DNA of 64,000 nucleotides from Apostichopus japonicus (Eukaryota; Echinodermata; Holothuroidea; Aspidochirotida; Stichopodidae): positions 6,554,001-6,618,000 of the forward strand of contig NC_092576.1 of NCBI RefSeq assembly GCF_037975245.1, in the 5' to 3' direction. Position numbers and translations under genes: made by a program. Below the pieces are notes generated by a model that ran no database searches, was not told the origin of the DNA, and saw only the letters and a list, made by a program, of their open reading frames with translations. This document shows, piece by piece, positions 20,968 through 32,705 of the stretch (its first letter is position 1; every line of letters begins with the position of its first letter).

Positions 20968-23900
20968 TTATATATATATATCTTACCGTTTGTGATCACA
21001 ATTTTATAATCACCTACTCACTGCCATGGAACGTTCCAATATTTTTTTCAGTGTAGGGAGCAAAATAAGATGAAAGCTCGTGAACAGAGGAGGATCATAT
21101 AATTGTTACTATATTGATTTGTCTAAAAACGAAATCCGCTCTGAAGTTGAGAAGAGATTTTGTAACACCCTGAACTTCGAACCCCTGAAGTATAGTTCTA
21201 TTCTTTACCAATCTGATACATAGTATGCAAGATTGATGATCGCGGGCTTACCAAGAATATACTCAAAAGCAGTTACGCGTGTTACACGCAACTTAAATAG
21301 ACGTCACAGATCATAAGGTAACATTTTAGTGCCTAATTAATTGGATGTTCAAAGATTTCTCAACTCTTCATGGCAGCAGACGTAGCGATTTACGCCAAGT
21401 TGGATACCCTATATGAGAAACCATAGAGGTCAAACTTTCGGCAGGATCGAGTTCGATAGCAAAACAAATATGACTTAATTAGACTTTGGATTCTATAGTT
21501 AAGAAATGTTTAACATTGGTATATATACCATATGCGTGACTATACCTGCATGTGTATCTTCGCGGTAGCCTATAGCTATGTCTAATTTCTATGCTATATT
21601 TGACAAGTAGGCTACACACAAAGTTGAGATAGGCCTATAGTTGAAGGTATTATTAGTTTCAACTGTATTATCCAGTGACAAGACTTATAGGCGCTTTCAT
21701 GGAGCACGTCACACGGAAGACACCGATCCATGGTATTGGTACGTCATTTCTGAGCGTCACATAATTGAAATTATTGGATTTGCCTTACGCTTCATATGTC
21801 TATGGTTCCAATCTGCTTGTAAAATTACACAACTGTGCATTAATGGACTAACTTTAGTTTGCTACTCAGCCTAGGGTTAGACTAGCCAGTCACCTATGTC
21901 TAGCTAGTCTCGGTCAATTAGTCCTGTCCTACGATCGTTATACAAATAGCTTAGTCAGTCAAACTCAAATTAATTTATTCTTAACTAATTTAGGCAACTG
22001 AAGTTCCATTAAATTTAAAAATGGAGAGGTCTTAGCTTATTGATGAGAATCAGTATATAACAAATCATATATCGCCAGCTTACTGTACTAGGCTATATAT
22101 ATATATATAGCTTAGAACTAACACTGATACAAGCAATCAGTACCCATCTGCCACATATAGGCATAGCCTAGTCCAGTTAGTAAATAACGTTTTGCTATTT
22201 ATCATTAAACCTTTATAAAGACCTAACTTTAGGATAGGTCTTAAATCAACTATATAGTAAACGTAAACACATATTTGGATAGCGTCTATGGCTGCCTATA
22301 AATATAGTATGACCATTCTCCAACAATATCAAGAGAACCCGGAACGGCCGGACTTTGTATCACAGACCGATGTCCGCATATATAGTTTCTGTATTGTAGG
22401 GAAAAATCACTGGCGGGATTAGGCCTACATGTTTCAATGCAATAAAATATACTCACTTCGGTTAATATTCAGTAACGGTGATTAATAATTTTGCGGGTTG
22501 AGAGTTTACAGAGGAAATGTTATGAAACCGGTATTGCAGTGAGAAACAGTATATTTTTGTCTTATAGTAACTTATCCAGTAAGTACAAGCAGGCTACATA
22601 CAAAGTAAGCATATGTTTGGCCTATACCTAGCTGTTGTCGCCGTAGCGGTTACGGATCGCTTGAAGTGGGTTAGAATGATGGACAAAACAACAAAACTGT
22701 AAGTTAATTTTGTCATAGGCCTATTGTATTTGTTCCGGGTATAACCTCATAAGTAATTTCGACAACTGTTATATTTATCATTTAAAACCTGAGACATAAT
22801 ATGTTATAATAACAATCTACAATGAACGATATGTTTTATCATAAATTTATGCAGAAAGAATCAGATGCCGCCTATACATACATAGTAGGCCTAACCTAAT
22901 TTCTACGCTTTTTCGACAAGTGCAAACAAAATTTACATTCATTACAGTGTTATTACAGTTCGAACAGTGATAAGACTTATGCGCTTTCATGAAGCACGTC
23001 ACACGACCCTCCATGGTCGATACGTCTACTTGATTGAAATCAGTGGTCCTGCCTTACGCTTTATATGTCTATGGTTCCAATCTGCTTGTGAAATAACACA
23101 ACTGTGTCAATGGCCTAACGTACGTTAGTTTGCTACTCACCCGTGTGAAACATTGAAGCCTGCGCACTTTAATAATATTAGCTAGATAGGCTTACCGGGA
23201 CATACTTATGCTAAATAAGGCATCAGCCGTCGCCAGTTCCAAGGAAAGTTTGGGACTAATGTTGTGAAGCCGTACGTGCGTTAAGTTTTATTTCTCTATC
23301 GTATGTTGCGAATTAATGTAGGCACCAGTCTAGGCCTTAATTGGGCCTTAATCAAAGAACTTTAAATTGCCTTAATCTATGTTAGTCCTAGCCCATGATA
23401 CGATAGGATACGTTAGGCTTAGCGTTAGGCCGTAAAATTACTACTATAGTATGGTATGAAGTAGCCATTGCCGCGACAGTTAGTCCAAACTTTGTTGTGT
23501 CCTATACACACGGTTTAGCCAATTGGCTTGACTGGTATTAAAGACTAGTTTAGGCCAGACAATAACCAGGTTTTATGCCTAATAGTAACAGTATAACGCA
23601 GCACACGTACGTGATACTTAATATGTCTAACTCTAAGTCAGTCCTTAGCTATAGGCTAGGCAGGCTAGGCCTAGTTGCTTTAAGTTTAAGTAACTTTATA
23701 CTATAGCTCGCCGAATAGTTATGCGTGGCATAGGCCTATTCGTTCCGAATTCTAATATTAGTAACAGCCAGGTGTCTGCCGCAAAGTACTGTAGCAAATT
23801 ATCGTTATGATTGGAGCTTATATTTAGCCTAAGGGTTAGTCTAACCTGGCTAGGCTCGGCCAGGCTTGCCCCAAGTTCGTTATACATGCTTCAAACTCAA

Positions 23901-24250
23901 AGAAATTTATGATACTAATTTATGTAAATTAAGCTCCGTTAAACTTAGAAGATGGGTAGGTCGTGGCGTATTGATGAGAATTAGTTATCACATAATTGAT
24001 TTCGTCAGCTTTCTCATATTAGGCATAGGCCTAGGCCTATGTACTAACAGTAACAGTAACACTGATAGCAATCCGTACACTTCTGTCATATAGGCCTAGC
24101 CTAGTCCAGTTAGTAAATAACGTTTGGCTATTTATCATTATAACTATTAAAGGCCTAACTTTAGGATAAATCTCAAGTCAACTAGTAAAAGCAAACAATT
24201 ATTTGATAGCCTATATACCTGCCTATAATGAGCATTTACTTTAGTTCCAG
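20565..24250 (+). repeat. Direct tandem duplication of about 1.85 kb
   Basis: Unit A (about 20568-22330) and unit B (about 22448-24250) share ordered homologous blocks. The GGTAACGGTGA...GCGGGTTGAGAGTT block is at 20590 and 22473, AGCTGTTG...CGCTTGAAGTGGG...ATGGACAAAACAACAA at 20755 and 22630, GACTTATAGGCGCTTTCATG at 21681 and 22975, and CCTAGTCCAGTTAGTAAATAACG at 22168 and 24099. The copies are clearly diverged. Unit A alone carries a second (AT)n tract at 20857-20980. In both units a short ATG (MDKTT-L) is followed by CTGTAAGTTA, a donor-like site, so a first exon is conceivable. No gene can be supported. Confidence 0.8.
20857..20980. repeat. (AT)n microsatellite
   Basis: Over 100 bp of TA dinucleotides with CTA interruptions, inside unit A of the tandem duplication and absent from unit B. 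Confidence 0.95.
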
Positions 24251-25998
24251 TATTATCAACATATCCCACAATATCATGCGATTTTGTCTAGACCCAACGT
24301 AAACTTGACCAAAATTGAAATAAACTTTATGTGTGCTACTTTATTTTATACACTATATCCGACTGAGACAGCTGTTTAAGACCTACACTAGGCACACATA
24401 GCTCTAGATTATTTATTAATTTATCATCAGAGTGGAAAGAAACGCTATTTGTAATATTTTTTTTACTGCTCATAACAATGGCAGCCAGCTTACAAGCAAA
24501 CATGATAGTTTATCAGTAACATTGCTTAAAAAGTTAAAGACAGCCCTACAAGTCTCACGTATGGACGGTATTCATAAAATACATGTTAGTATATAGCAGA
24601 CGATTCTGCTAAAATGGTTACACATACCACTTCACATGGTCTTCATGTCTCCCACAATCATCTCTATCTGAGAGAGAAACAATTGTGAAACTAGTATGCA
24701 CGGAATCATTAAACGTGCTTCCTATGCGGTATAGCATAGTATGCGCTATGAATAAATGAACGAAACAGCAATAATGTATGTTTTTACGTATACACATTGG
24801 TATCAATGTCCAAAATGACTTTTTAACTTGTCGTGTTCAGGACAACTCGTCCACAAACCCGTCCCAATACAGCATATGCCAGAACATTCTATCATGTTCA
24901 AAGAGGTCACTCGGCCGCGCGCCTATCGATATGTTTTGACATGACAAAAGTGTATATTGCATGTCAGCTATAGTTTGCCATGACTTGACCCGTTATGTCA
25001 AGTGACGTCACATATATACACTCTGTAATGGTGTGTTACACCAAATCAAACAATTGAGCTACACTTAAAGATTTCTTCAAGATACCTTATTGCCACAATC
25101 CTTATATAACACATATATACTATTGCTGTTGGAATGAATACTTATTTGTTTCTTACCCGAGTAGCTGTTCTGATTAATTTTCATTGTGATTAGGCCTAGT
25201 ACGTATTATTTGTTCTTCAGAATATTCAACTTTGAACTGTGATTAGTTTAGTGCCGATAACGCTGGTGTGATATCAGATGATAACGAAGATGATAATTAT
25301 GAGCGAAAATCGGATGGGAATCTCTAATGCTAAAAAACACCGTGATTATAGTTAGGTCAAGGCTGTGATTGTTTAAGCGATACACTTATATACGTTGACT
25401 GAAGATTATTATAATCATATCATATTTCGGACATAAAATGGATTTTTGCTGGTCGAAATCTGCAATGTGAGGAGGTGTTTTTAAAAAATTGAAAGCCGAA
25501 AGAAAATTAAGCTCTAAAGGCTATTCAGGTAAATTTGAATAAGATACGGACACGTACGAAGTCTTCCAGCTTAGTAAACGACCGTACGCTAATTAGACAA
25601 TCTAATCGGCTCGAAATATGTTGCAATAATGTGACGTCATGTCATTGACCAAAAAACATTCTATTGATAGAAAGACGTGTCGTAGTACTTGTCAACATGT
25701 CTGGATATGTATGATATATATGTATGTATGGATATGTATGGATATACATGTCGAAATAACGTCATACTGCAAGTCCAGAACATGCTATTTGTCGAGGACT
25801 CTACATGGGCGTACAAGTTACTATAATACGGGATAGACAATAAACAAGGCACACATTATGCTTCTGTAAGGTTTGAGGACACTATTGCTATAGGACAGTA
25901 TAGTTTTCATCTTTCGATTTAGAGTACACATGTAGTCAGCTTGTGTTGTGTTCCTCTATAAGTGTATCAATGAAATCATTAGACTTACCAACACGTCC
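24251..25998. other. Intergenic, nothing recognised
   Basis: Mixed AT-rich sequence. Short open frames on both strands show no family resemblance or splice context. A small ATGGATATGTATGGATATACATG repeat lies near 25710-25750. Confidence 0.4.
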
Positions 25999-26006
25999 AT
26001 ATATAG

Positions 26007-26366
26007 CAGTGGTTCTCATAGTGGTCCCTGCCCTCCTGGGGGCGTTGGGAAGTCTCACGGGGAGTAGGGGGGGGGGCATTGGCACTGGGGGTCCCTGACA
26101 TTACGACACAACACTGCAGCGATTTATGGCACAATTAGGCATCCAGGGGGCTTGTGAACCCCCAAAAATAAATATTGTTGAGAGAAAATTCATCATCTTG
26201 TATAGGGAATATAGGCTATTTTTCAATTCCTTTATGCATATCTTCGGACAGTCTGATTGCTCGCTTGAGCGGTCGACTATGAACGGTAGGTCGAGGGGAG
26301 GGGGTAGGGGGAGGGGGAATTTGGGACAGTTCAAGATGGTCGTCAAAAAAAGGTTGAGAACCACTG
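26007..26366. mobile_element. hAT-type MITE (360 bp)
   Basis: Inverted ends CAGTGGTTCTCA and TGAGAACCACTG, the widespread hAT (Charlie-like) terminal motif. Flanks ATATATAG (25999-26006) and ATATAGAG (26367-26374) are an 8-bp target duplication with one mismatch. The G-rich interior has no transposase. Confidence 0.85.
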
Positions 26367-26374
26367 ATATAGAG

Positions 26375-27069
26375 TGCTAGGTAAATTTGTCAAAACTTGC
26401 CTGATTATTTCAAACTGCTACATTTTTCCGATCCCCGGGTGTAAATATGAACTTCTAATTAAGGTACTATGCAGAAATCGACGTATTTGGATTTGATTAG
26501 AACTTCTGTTATGATATACACACAGTGATATAACCTCTATTATTGTAATCAACCCGCTTCTGTACACTTTGAGTAGGAATAAAGTGTACCGGGTCATTCA
26601 TAAACAACGTCACCACATATACTACTAGGATGAGTCTATACAGAATGATCTTACTTTCAATACGCTTCCGAGGGCTACAAACATCGGTCCTTATCTAAAT
26701 CTACCTACCGTCACATTTTCCAAAACCTTCGCTTCAGCCAACACCATAAATATGTTCACTGTTTGGTTTAGTTTGGAAAACGCGTCCTTCGTGATGTTTG
26801 GTCCGAGGCTACGATCGGTTCTTATGATACCCTCACTTTTTCCCAAAAACTTCGCCACCTGGCATGTGTGACCACTCAATGAAAAATCAATTAAAAAAAC
26901 AACAACAACGAAGCAAAGTATAACGCTTCTTATAAGTCTTTCTAATGATACTGGCATGTACTATAATCACACTCTTAGTTTCAACTGGCGCTAAACGCTG
27001 CAGTGGAAGTGATCATAGCACAAGTGCATGAATTCATACAGCGGTCTAGTTTTAGACTCATCAAAAGAG
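26375..27069. other. Intergenic, nothing recognised
   Basis: Single-copy-looking sequence between the hAT MITE and the outer edge of the inverted duplication. A - strand open frame at 26691-26957 has no recognisable family features. Confidence 0.4.
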
Positions 27070-27122
27070 ATTCACTTATTTTACCATTAATTCCTCTAAT
27101 ACAACACTTTTATATTGAAATT

Positions 27123-27152
27123 TCAATTTGAGGATACATATCCTCAAATTGA
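27123..27152. other. 30-bp perfect hairpin near the outer edge of the left arm
   Basis: TCAATTTGAGGATA, two-base loop CA, TATCCTCAAATTGA: a 14-bp perfect stem. The right arm (about 45160-45180) has only one half (TATCCTCAAATTGA). Confidence 0.7.
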
Positions 27153-27600
27153 TATTTATAAAACGATATTTTCCAATATTTTCCGGTATTTTCCTTTTAG
27201 GTTGTTATTGCGATACGGTCAGTGGTCATCCCGGGCCGCATATTATCAATGAGACAGATTTGCGTTTTTTCGCACTGACTAAACCACTCACTTAATTCAC
27301 ATGATATCTACAAGGTATAGCGTTTACGACGAAAGTGTCACTCTCGTTGTAAAGACAACTCGTTGCAATTCACAAAATAATAAAAAAGTTTGGTGAGGAA
27401 TAGCCCGATGTTTCATGATTGATTTTTTTTAACGATTTTTTTTTTGGTTAGTTTAATCACTCGCTACATGAAATACTCACAAAGCTTTACAAATTCGTTT
27501 TCAAAAGTCAGAGAAAGGTATTCCTATACTATACAGTGGTTATGATTCGGTATGCGTTTCATTAAAAAACATACACAAAAAGGCAATGGTCGACATCGTA

Positions 27601-27979
27601 CAGTGGCGTAGGAAGGTACTTTTGAGTGGGGGGGGGGGGGGGCTGAAGACTGATGGCCGGCCTGGGGGAGGGGTCTAAGGGGAGGGGGTGTCCCCCTCCC
27701 CTTTGGAATTTTTTTGCATTTCCAGGTGGCCTCAGATGCAATTTGGTGCAATATAGCACACTTCAACACCCACTCCATTTTGTAAAGAATTTTGCATTTT
27801 CACCGCGTCTTAGATGCAATTTGGTGCTTCAAATGAGATTTTTTTCTCATTTGGAAATGAAAAAGGGGTTTTCTGACTTGCGGAGCGGGGGGGGGGGGGC
27901 GGAACGATACTTCCGCCCCCATATTTTTCACTGGGGGGGGGGGCTGGCGCCCCCCAGCCCCCCGGTTCCTACGCCCTTG
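27601..27979. mobile_element. hAT-type MITE (379 bp), present only in the left arm
   Basis: Ends CAGTGGCGTAGGAA and TTCCTACGCCCTTG. A perfect 8-bp target duplication ACATCGTA lies at 27593-27600 and 27980-27987. The interior contains GGGGAGGGGGTGTCCCCCTC and AGATGCAATTTGGTG, related to the inner repeats of the 18772-19407 element. At the matching right-arm site the sequence is replaced by an unrelated stretch with an 11-bp repeat. Confidence 0.88.
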
Positions 27980-28426
27980 ACATCGTATGTTGTATACGTC
28001 GCTAATAGGTAAACAATCAATTATGATTTGTGTTTTGCTCATTCATAAACACTCTGTAGTATGAAGACCATGATCATCTTCATGCAGATAATTTAACACA
28101 CGACTTGATGATTTCAGAAGAGCTGCATCCCCCCCCCCCCCCCCCACCCCAGTAGTACTGTCTGTGGTGATGGCAGATATAGCAGTTTTTCATTACATTG
28201 TGGAAAAATTAATACGAGTTGGATAAACGTCGGTACAGACAATTACTTATGTGATGACGGGCTTATGATATCGAAATTAATTCGACCTTGATAACGTAAT
28301 AAAAAAAAGTACGGACCCGCCGTACTTTTGTTGTTTTTTGATACATGTTCAACATGACTGCAATGGTTCACCTATATCCACACAATACATCATGTAAATA
28401 CCATTCGGCTAAGTACAATTTGAGAA

Positions 28427-28790
28427 CATCGGCGTCGTCAAGGGGTGCCCTGGGGGTGGGGCACGTGCCACCCACCCAAAATCGTGCCCCTTCCAGGTGC
28501 CTCCCAGATGCGACTTGTAATGTAGTGTTAAAAAAAATCCCAAACAAAACTTTATCTGCCTCAATTAAAAAGCATACATATCGGACAGACTAAGCCCGAA
28601 AAGTCTTGAACATAAAGTTACTACAAGTTGCAAAATATAGCACCAGATTGCATCTAAGGACCCTTAATTAATCAAAAACACCCCTCCCCTTTAACCCCAC
28701 AGGACCGCATTCGCAAATAAACATTGTGCGCCCTAATTAAGTGATGTGCCTCCCGTGCCCCCAACATTGAAATGTCTAGCGACGCCACTG
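28427..28790. mobile_element. hAT-type MITE, left-arm copy of a shared insertion
   Basis: The right end GCGACGCCACTG is intact; the left end is decayed (CATCGGCGTCG where the right-arm copy has CAGTGGCTTCGCC). The interior has GTGCCACCCACCC, a CACCAGATTGCATCTAAGGA word and CCGTGCCCCCAA. Flanks match only partly. The same element is at 43707-44079 in the other arm, so it predates the inverted duplication. Confidence 0.75.
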
Positions 28791-29074
28791 GTTCAGATTT
28801 AATGTAGCCCGAAACGCAACAACACAAATGGACTGTCACGGTCTCGGATGAGCCACAACGTCACAAGTGACTCAATCGCTATACTTCATCGTATAACGGA
28901 TTGCCCTTGGAAAAAAGTCGTCGTCGGGTGGTAAACGAGACCTGCGTCCTGCTGAACATATACACCACCGTTATATGTATTATGCATGAGATAAACATGT
29001 ACCAACTTGGAAGTTACATGATGAGGGAGAAACCCTCACATATTAGCCAACACTCATACAAGCAACGCTAAAAG

Positions 29075-29745
29075 CTATAAAAAAATCTAATACAATGCTT
29101 CCTAATATACGTCATACAATACGCCATAACAATGCTTACTAATATACGTCCTAAAATACGTCCTAACAATGCTTACTAATATACGTCCTACAATACGTCC
29201 TAACAATGCTTCGTAATATAAGTCCTAACAATGCTTACTAATGCACGCCCTACAATGCGTCTTAACATTGCTTCCTCATATACGTCCTACAATGCGTCCT
29301 AGCAATACTCACTAATATACGTCCTACAATACGTCCTAACAATGCTTCCTAACATACGTCCTAACAATGCTTATATACGTCCTACAATACGTCCCAACAA
29401 TGCTTCCTCATATACGTCCTAATAATGCTTCCTAATATACGTCCTACAACACGTCCTCACAATGCTTCCTAATATACGTCCTAACAATGCTTTTTAATAT
29501 ACGTCATACAATACGTCCTGACAATGCTTCCTAATATACGTCCTACAATACGTCTTAACAATGCTTCTAATATACGTCCTCAATTGCTTCCTAATATACG
29601 TCCTACAATACGTCCTAACAATGCTTCCTCATATACGTCCTACAATACGTCTTAACAATGCTTCCTAATATACGTCCTAAAATGCTTCCTCGTATGCGTC
29701 CTACAATACGTTCTAACAATGCTTCCTCATTCACGTCCTCAGTCG
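29075..29745 (+). repeat. About 37-bp minisatellite, left-arm copy
   Basis: Units of CCTAATATACGTCCTACAATACGTCCTAACAATGCTT with many partial units. The array is about 670 bp here and about 520 bp in the right arm (42925-43445), so copy number changed after the duplication. Confidence 0.88.
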
Positions 29746-30744
29746 ACATTTACCGCCATCACTTACCCTCCTCATTGACCCATCTAGCAAAAGTTAGGAG
29801 CGGTGCATACTACCGTATAATATAGCCTACTACTGGTATAGATTTATGTTTAACGTTAGACTCGATCCCACGTTGTCTGACGTTGTTGCACTTTAACCCC
29901 GAAAAGCGTCAAAACGAGTTATTCTCATCACTTGTCATCAAAGAGAGATAGAGAAGGAGAAGAAAAAAGCAAGAGTGATGTAACGAGTCGCTTTATTTGC
30001 AGGACGAGTGTAGTCAATATGGTCTAGTTGAGACATTGACTCAAGTCACAGTATGTGAGTCGGGTCATGAATGTTTACAACACTGTAAAAGAGTATAGTC
30101 CAGGGGCTAGTCACTAAAGCAGTTTGCTCAATTACGGTTACAAATAGTGCAAAAGTACTTTCGTATAGACATATTTGTATTTTAAAGAGGTATATCAATA
30201 AAAGTGAAATAATTTCAAATGTTTGTCTCTCGGACCATGTTTCCTTAAATATAGGCCTATCACTATTAGACATGTTTAATTCAAAGAAGTAAAAAAAAAA
30301 AAACCATTAATAATGTTATTTTTTTCATTACTTAATTAATTAATAAACTGGGACTATAACCTCGGGTAGACAGTCAATTTGGGAGAAGAGGAAATGTTGA
30401 ATTAAGATTAATTTATTTTCATATTCGTAATGTACGTAAGGAAAACGAAGACGTTAAAACAGGGTACAATGACATAATTGTCCCCCAGACCAAAGCTTTC
30501 TTTCAACGCCAATTTTTAAGCACGAAATAATGATTTAAAAAAAAACTACGGTATCCGTCACTTCATACACAAATTTATATGTATAGCACCAGTATATCTA
30601 TATTGTAACACGATTCGCAATGGTAATGAACTCGCTGGTAGTAATCCCTCAAAATATCTGAATATGATAGTCCATTGACAGTGTTAAATATTGCATGCCC
30701 CCCGTATTACATATTTATTTTCCCCCTTTTCTTCCTTCTTACAG

Positions 30745-30813
30745 GACATTCACTCGGCAGACAACACACGTTGCATAGAATTGATAGGATCCTAACAACA
30801 GACATTTCCAAAT
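30745..30813 (+). other. 5' UTR part of the sulfotransferase coding exon, with splice acceptor
   Basis: A strong acceptor (CCCCCTTTTCTTCCTTCTTACAG) ends at 30744; the sequence then runs without an intron to the ATG at 30814 (context AAATATGA). A leader exon and promoter must lie upstream; I could not locate them. The right arm has the same acceptor, with its exon starting at 41938 on the - strand. Confidence 0.6.
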
Positions 30814-32244
30814 ATGAAGAGAGGCAGGCATTTTATGTATGGACTCATTTTTGGTTTAGCCATAGGGTTATTGATAAGTAATATCTATATTGTCTCATTT
30901 TCCAAAAATCGAACTTGGAGTGAACGATTACGTAGTGTTTTTTGTTGCTCATCAAATAATGATGATGAAGAATCGCCAACACTAGCGGAATCAAATCAAC
31001 TTAACGTCCTTGCAAATAGTTCAAAGGAAAATGTTAAGTTTCGAGACAAATTACTTAGTAAAATCATAAACGAAACTAATTCGTCCAGCCATGAAACCAA
31101 AGAAGGACACTCGTTAGAATTGTCTCGAGTGAAACTGCTGGAAACTCGCGAAAATTGCATCAGTCCGAAAAATTCTAAGAAAGCTCATACAAAAACGAGT
31201 AAGCACAGAGACAGATATCTTGGTCAAACACCACCCCTGAAGGATATCGATAAAATTCTCCAATATACGTTCAATCGTTTGCCGATCGATAAGGCTCGTG
31301 CGTTTTGTGAGAAACTATCCAGACTAGAAGACGAACGGAAACTTAACTTTCAAGATCTGAGTCCTCGCGATAAATGGCCTTTAGCCAAGAATATATTCTC
31401 ATCATTTGGCTATACGCAGAAGTTACCGAACCTGTTAGGGATTGGTGTGAAAAAGAGCGGAACAAACGCTTTCGAACATTTCATCAAGCAACATCCTCTG
31501 ATTAAAGTGCCAGTCGATGCGAAGGAACTCCACTATTTTGACCAGCATTACAATCGTGGTATCAAGTATTACAAAGCCAGCCTACCGATTTGTAATGCGA
31601 CAGAAATAAGCTTCGAAAAGACACCGAAATATTTTGTAACGGATACAGCTCCTACTAACATTGCGAAGGACATCTCACCAGATACAAAGTTTATACTCTG
31701 CGTACGTGATCCCGTGGAACGCGCTCTGTCGGATTGGAGACACGAAAAAATAGTCCAACTCCGAAAGAAAAGGCGATACAAATGTATGGGATGTACCTCC
31801 AAGTCAGAAGGAGTTGCGTTCGTCCAAGCTGTCTTGACCAAAACAGGCTCCGTCGATGCTAAGAATGTCATTGTTGACACGAGTAATTATGCCCGCCATT
31901 TTGAGAAGTGGTTAAAGGTCTTCTCAAGGGATCAGTTCCTTATTGTTAAGGAGGAGGAAATATCGAGGACTCCATTCAAGGTGATTCGCGAAGCGGAAGA
32001 ATTTTTAGATGTCCCTGGATTCTTTCGAGAAGATATGTTCGTCTTTGAAAACGACAAGAAACGGTATTGTTTCAAGTCCACGAGACGGGAGATAAATAGC
32101 AGTTGTCCACCGATCAACTCACCATCGGTTCCCAAACCAGAGATATCTGGGGAGGTCGTGCAGAAATTGAGAGACTTTTATCGTCCACACAACAGACGAT
32201 TTGAAGAATTGACTGGCATGAATTTTAGCTGGAGTAATTTATAA
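30814..32244 (+). CDS. Heparan sulfate 3-O-sulfotransferase-like type II membrane enzyme, left-arm copy
   Basis: 476 residues in one exon. A short cytosolic tail is followed by a signal-anchor at about 7-29, then a Ser/Asn-rich stem with N-glycosylation sequons, then the sulfotransferase domain from about 204. Landmarks: 5'-phosphosulfate-binding loop GVKKSGT (211-217), likely catalytic Glu in KELHYFD (E238), EKTPKYFVT (268-276), 3'-phosphate motif RDPVERALSDW (298-308), Cys419/Cys431 in the usual disulfide positions, and the end FYRPHNRRFEELTGMNFSW. This is the layout of Golgi enzymes that move sulfate from PAPS to the 3-OH of glucosamine in heparan sulfate; exact acceptor specificity cannot be read from sequence. 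The domain is complete, and the length exceeds short vertebrate HS3ST1 because of the long stem. It converges with its twin at 40439-41869. Confidence 0.9.
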   Translation: MKRGRHFMYGLIFGLAIGLLISNIYIVSFSKNRTWSERLRSVFCCSSNNDDEESPTLAESNQLNVLANSSKENVKFRDKLLSKIINETNSSSHETKEGHSLELSRVKLLETRENCISPKNSKKAHTKTSKHRDRYLGQTPPLKDIDKILQYTFNRLPIDKARAFCEKLSRLEDERKLNFQDLSPRDKWPLAKNIFSSFGYTQKLPNLLGIGVKKSGTNAFEHFIKQHPLIKVPVDAKELHYFDQHYNRGIKYYKASLPICNATEISFEKTPKYFVTDTAPTNIAKDISPDTKFILCVRDPVERALSDWRHEKIVQLRKKRRYKCMGCTSKSEGVAFVQAVLTKTGSVDAKNVIVDTSNYARHFEKWLKVFSRDQFLIVKEEEISRTPFKVIREAEEFLDVPGFFREDMFVFENDKKRYCFKSTRREINSSCPPINSPSVPKPEISGEVVQKLRDFYRPHNRRFEELTGMNFSWSNL

Positions 32245-32429
32245 ACATTTATGCTAATGACTTTACTCTGTATAATTTACTGACTGCTCCTGATATTGCA
32301 GTGAGAGTATATCGTTTGTTCTGAGTTTACGAAAAAACTGATCGCAAGTGAGGATAGGATCATCTTTCAATAGAAATTCAAAAACCGTTAGTAGAACAAA
32401 CTTGCCTGTAGATTAAGTAGGCCTAGTAT
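32245..32429 (+). other. 3' flank of the left sulfotransferase
   Basis: Short sequence between the stop codon and the 268-bp MITE, conserved in the right arm (40259-40438 on -). No clear AATAAA was seen, so the mRNA may extend into the MITE or the Penelope remnant. Confidence 0.35.
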
Positions 32430-32699
32430 CAGGCATGAGCTTTTTCCGCGAATTCGCGGAATATCCGCGATTTCTTTTCTACATCCGAGATTAACACCTC
32501 TCAATTTCCATGAATTTCTAACAACCGCGTTGTATCATGTGATCCGTCGTTCGCATGTGTTCCATTACCTATTATGGATATCCAACTTGCAGGGGGATAA
32601 AAACTAGTATCCTAACACACTGTAGTATACGCAAACTGGAGCCTATACTGCAATTTTTGCAAAGTTACTTGATTTTTTTTTAACCCAGGCTCATCCCTG
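32430..32699. mobile_element. 268-bp MITE-like element, left-arm copy
   Basis: CAGGCATGAGC ... GCTCATCCCTG, flanked by TAGTAT at 32424-32429 and 32700-32705. Same family as 8133-8400. The target duplication is shared with the right-arm copy, so the insertion predates the inverted duplication. Confidence 0.8.
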
Positions 32700-32705
32700 T
32701 AGTAT

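Noticed and set aside
29075-29745. CRISPR-like array (spaced short repeats)
   Set aside because: Units are contiguous and degenerate with no unique spacers, in a eukaryotic genome; it is a minisatellite mirrored in the other arm.
31569-31880. Antisense open frames within both sulfotransferase genes
   Set aside because: Shadow frames of a conserved coding exon; they occur at mirrored positions in both arms and have no homology of their own.
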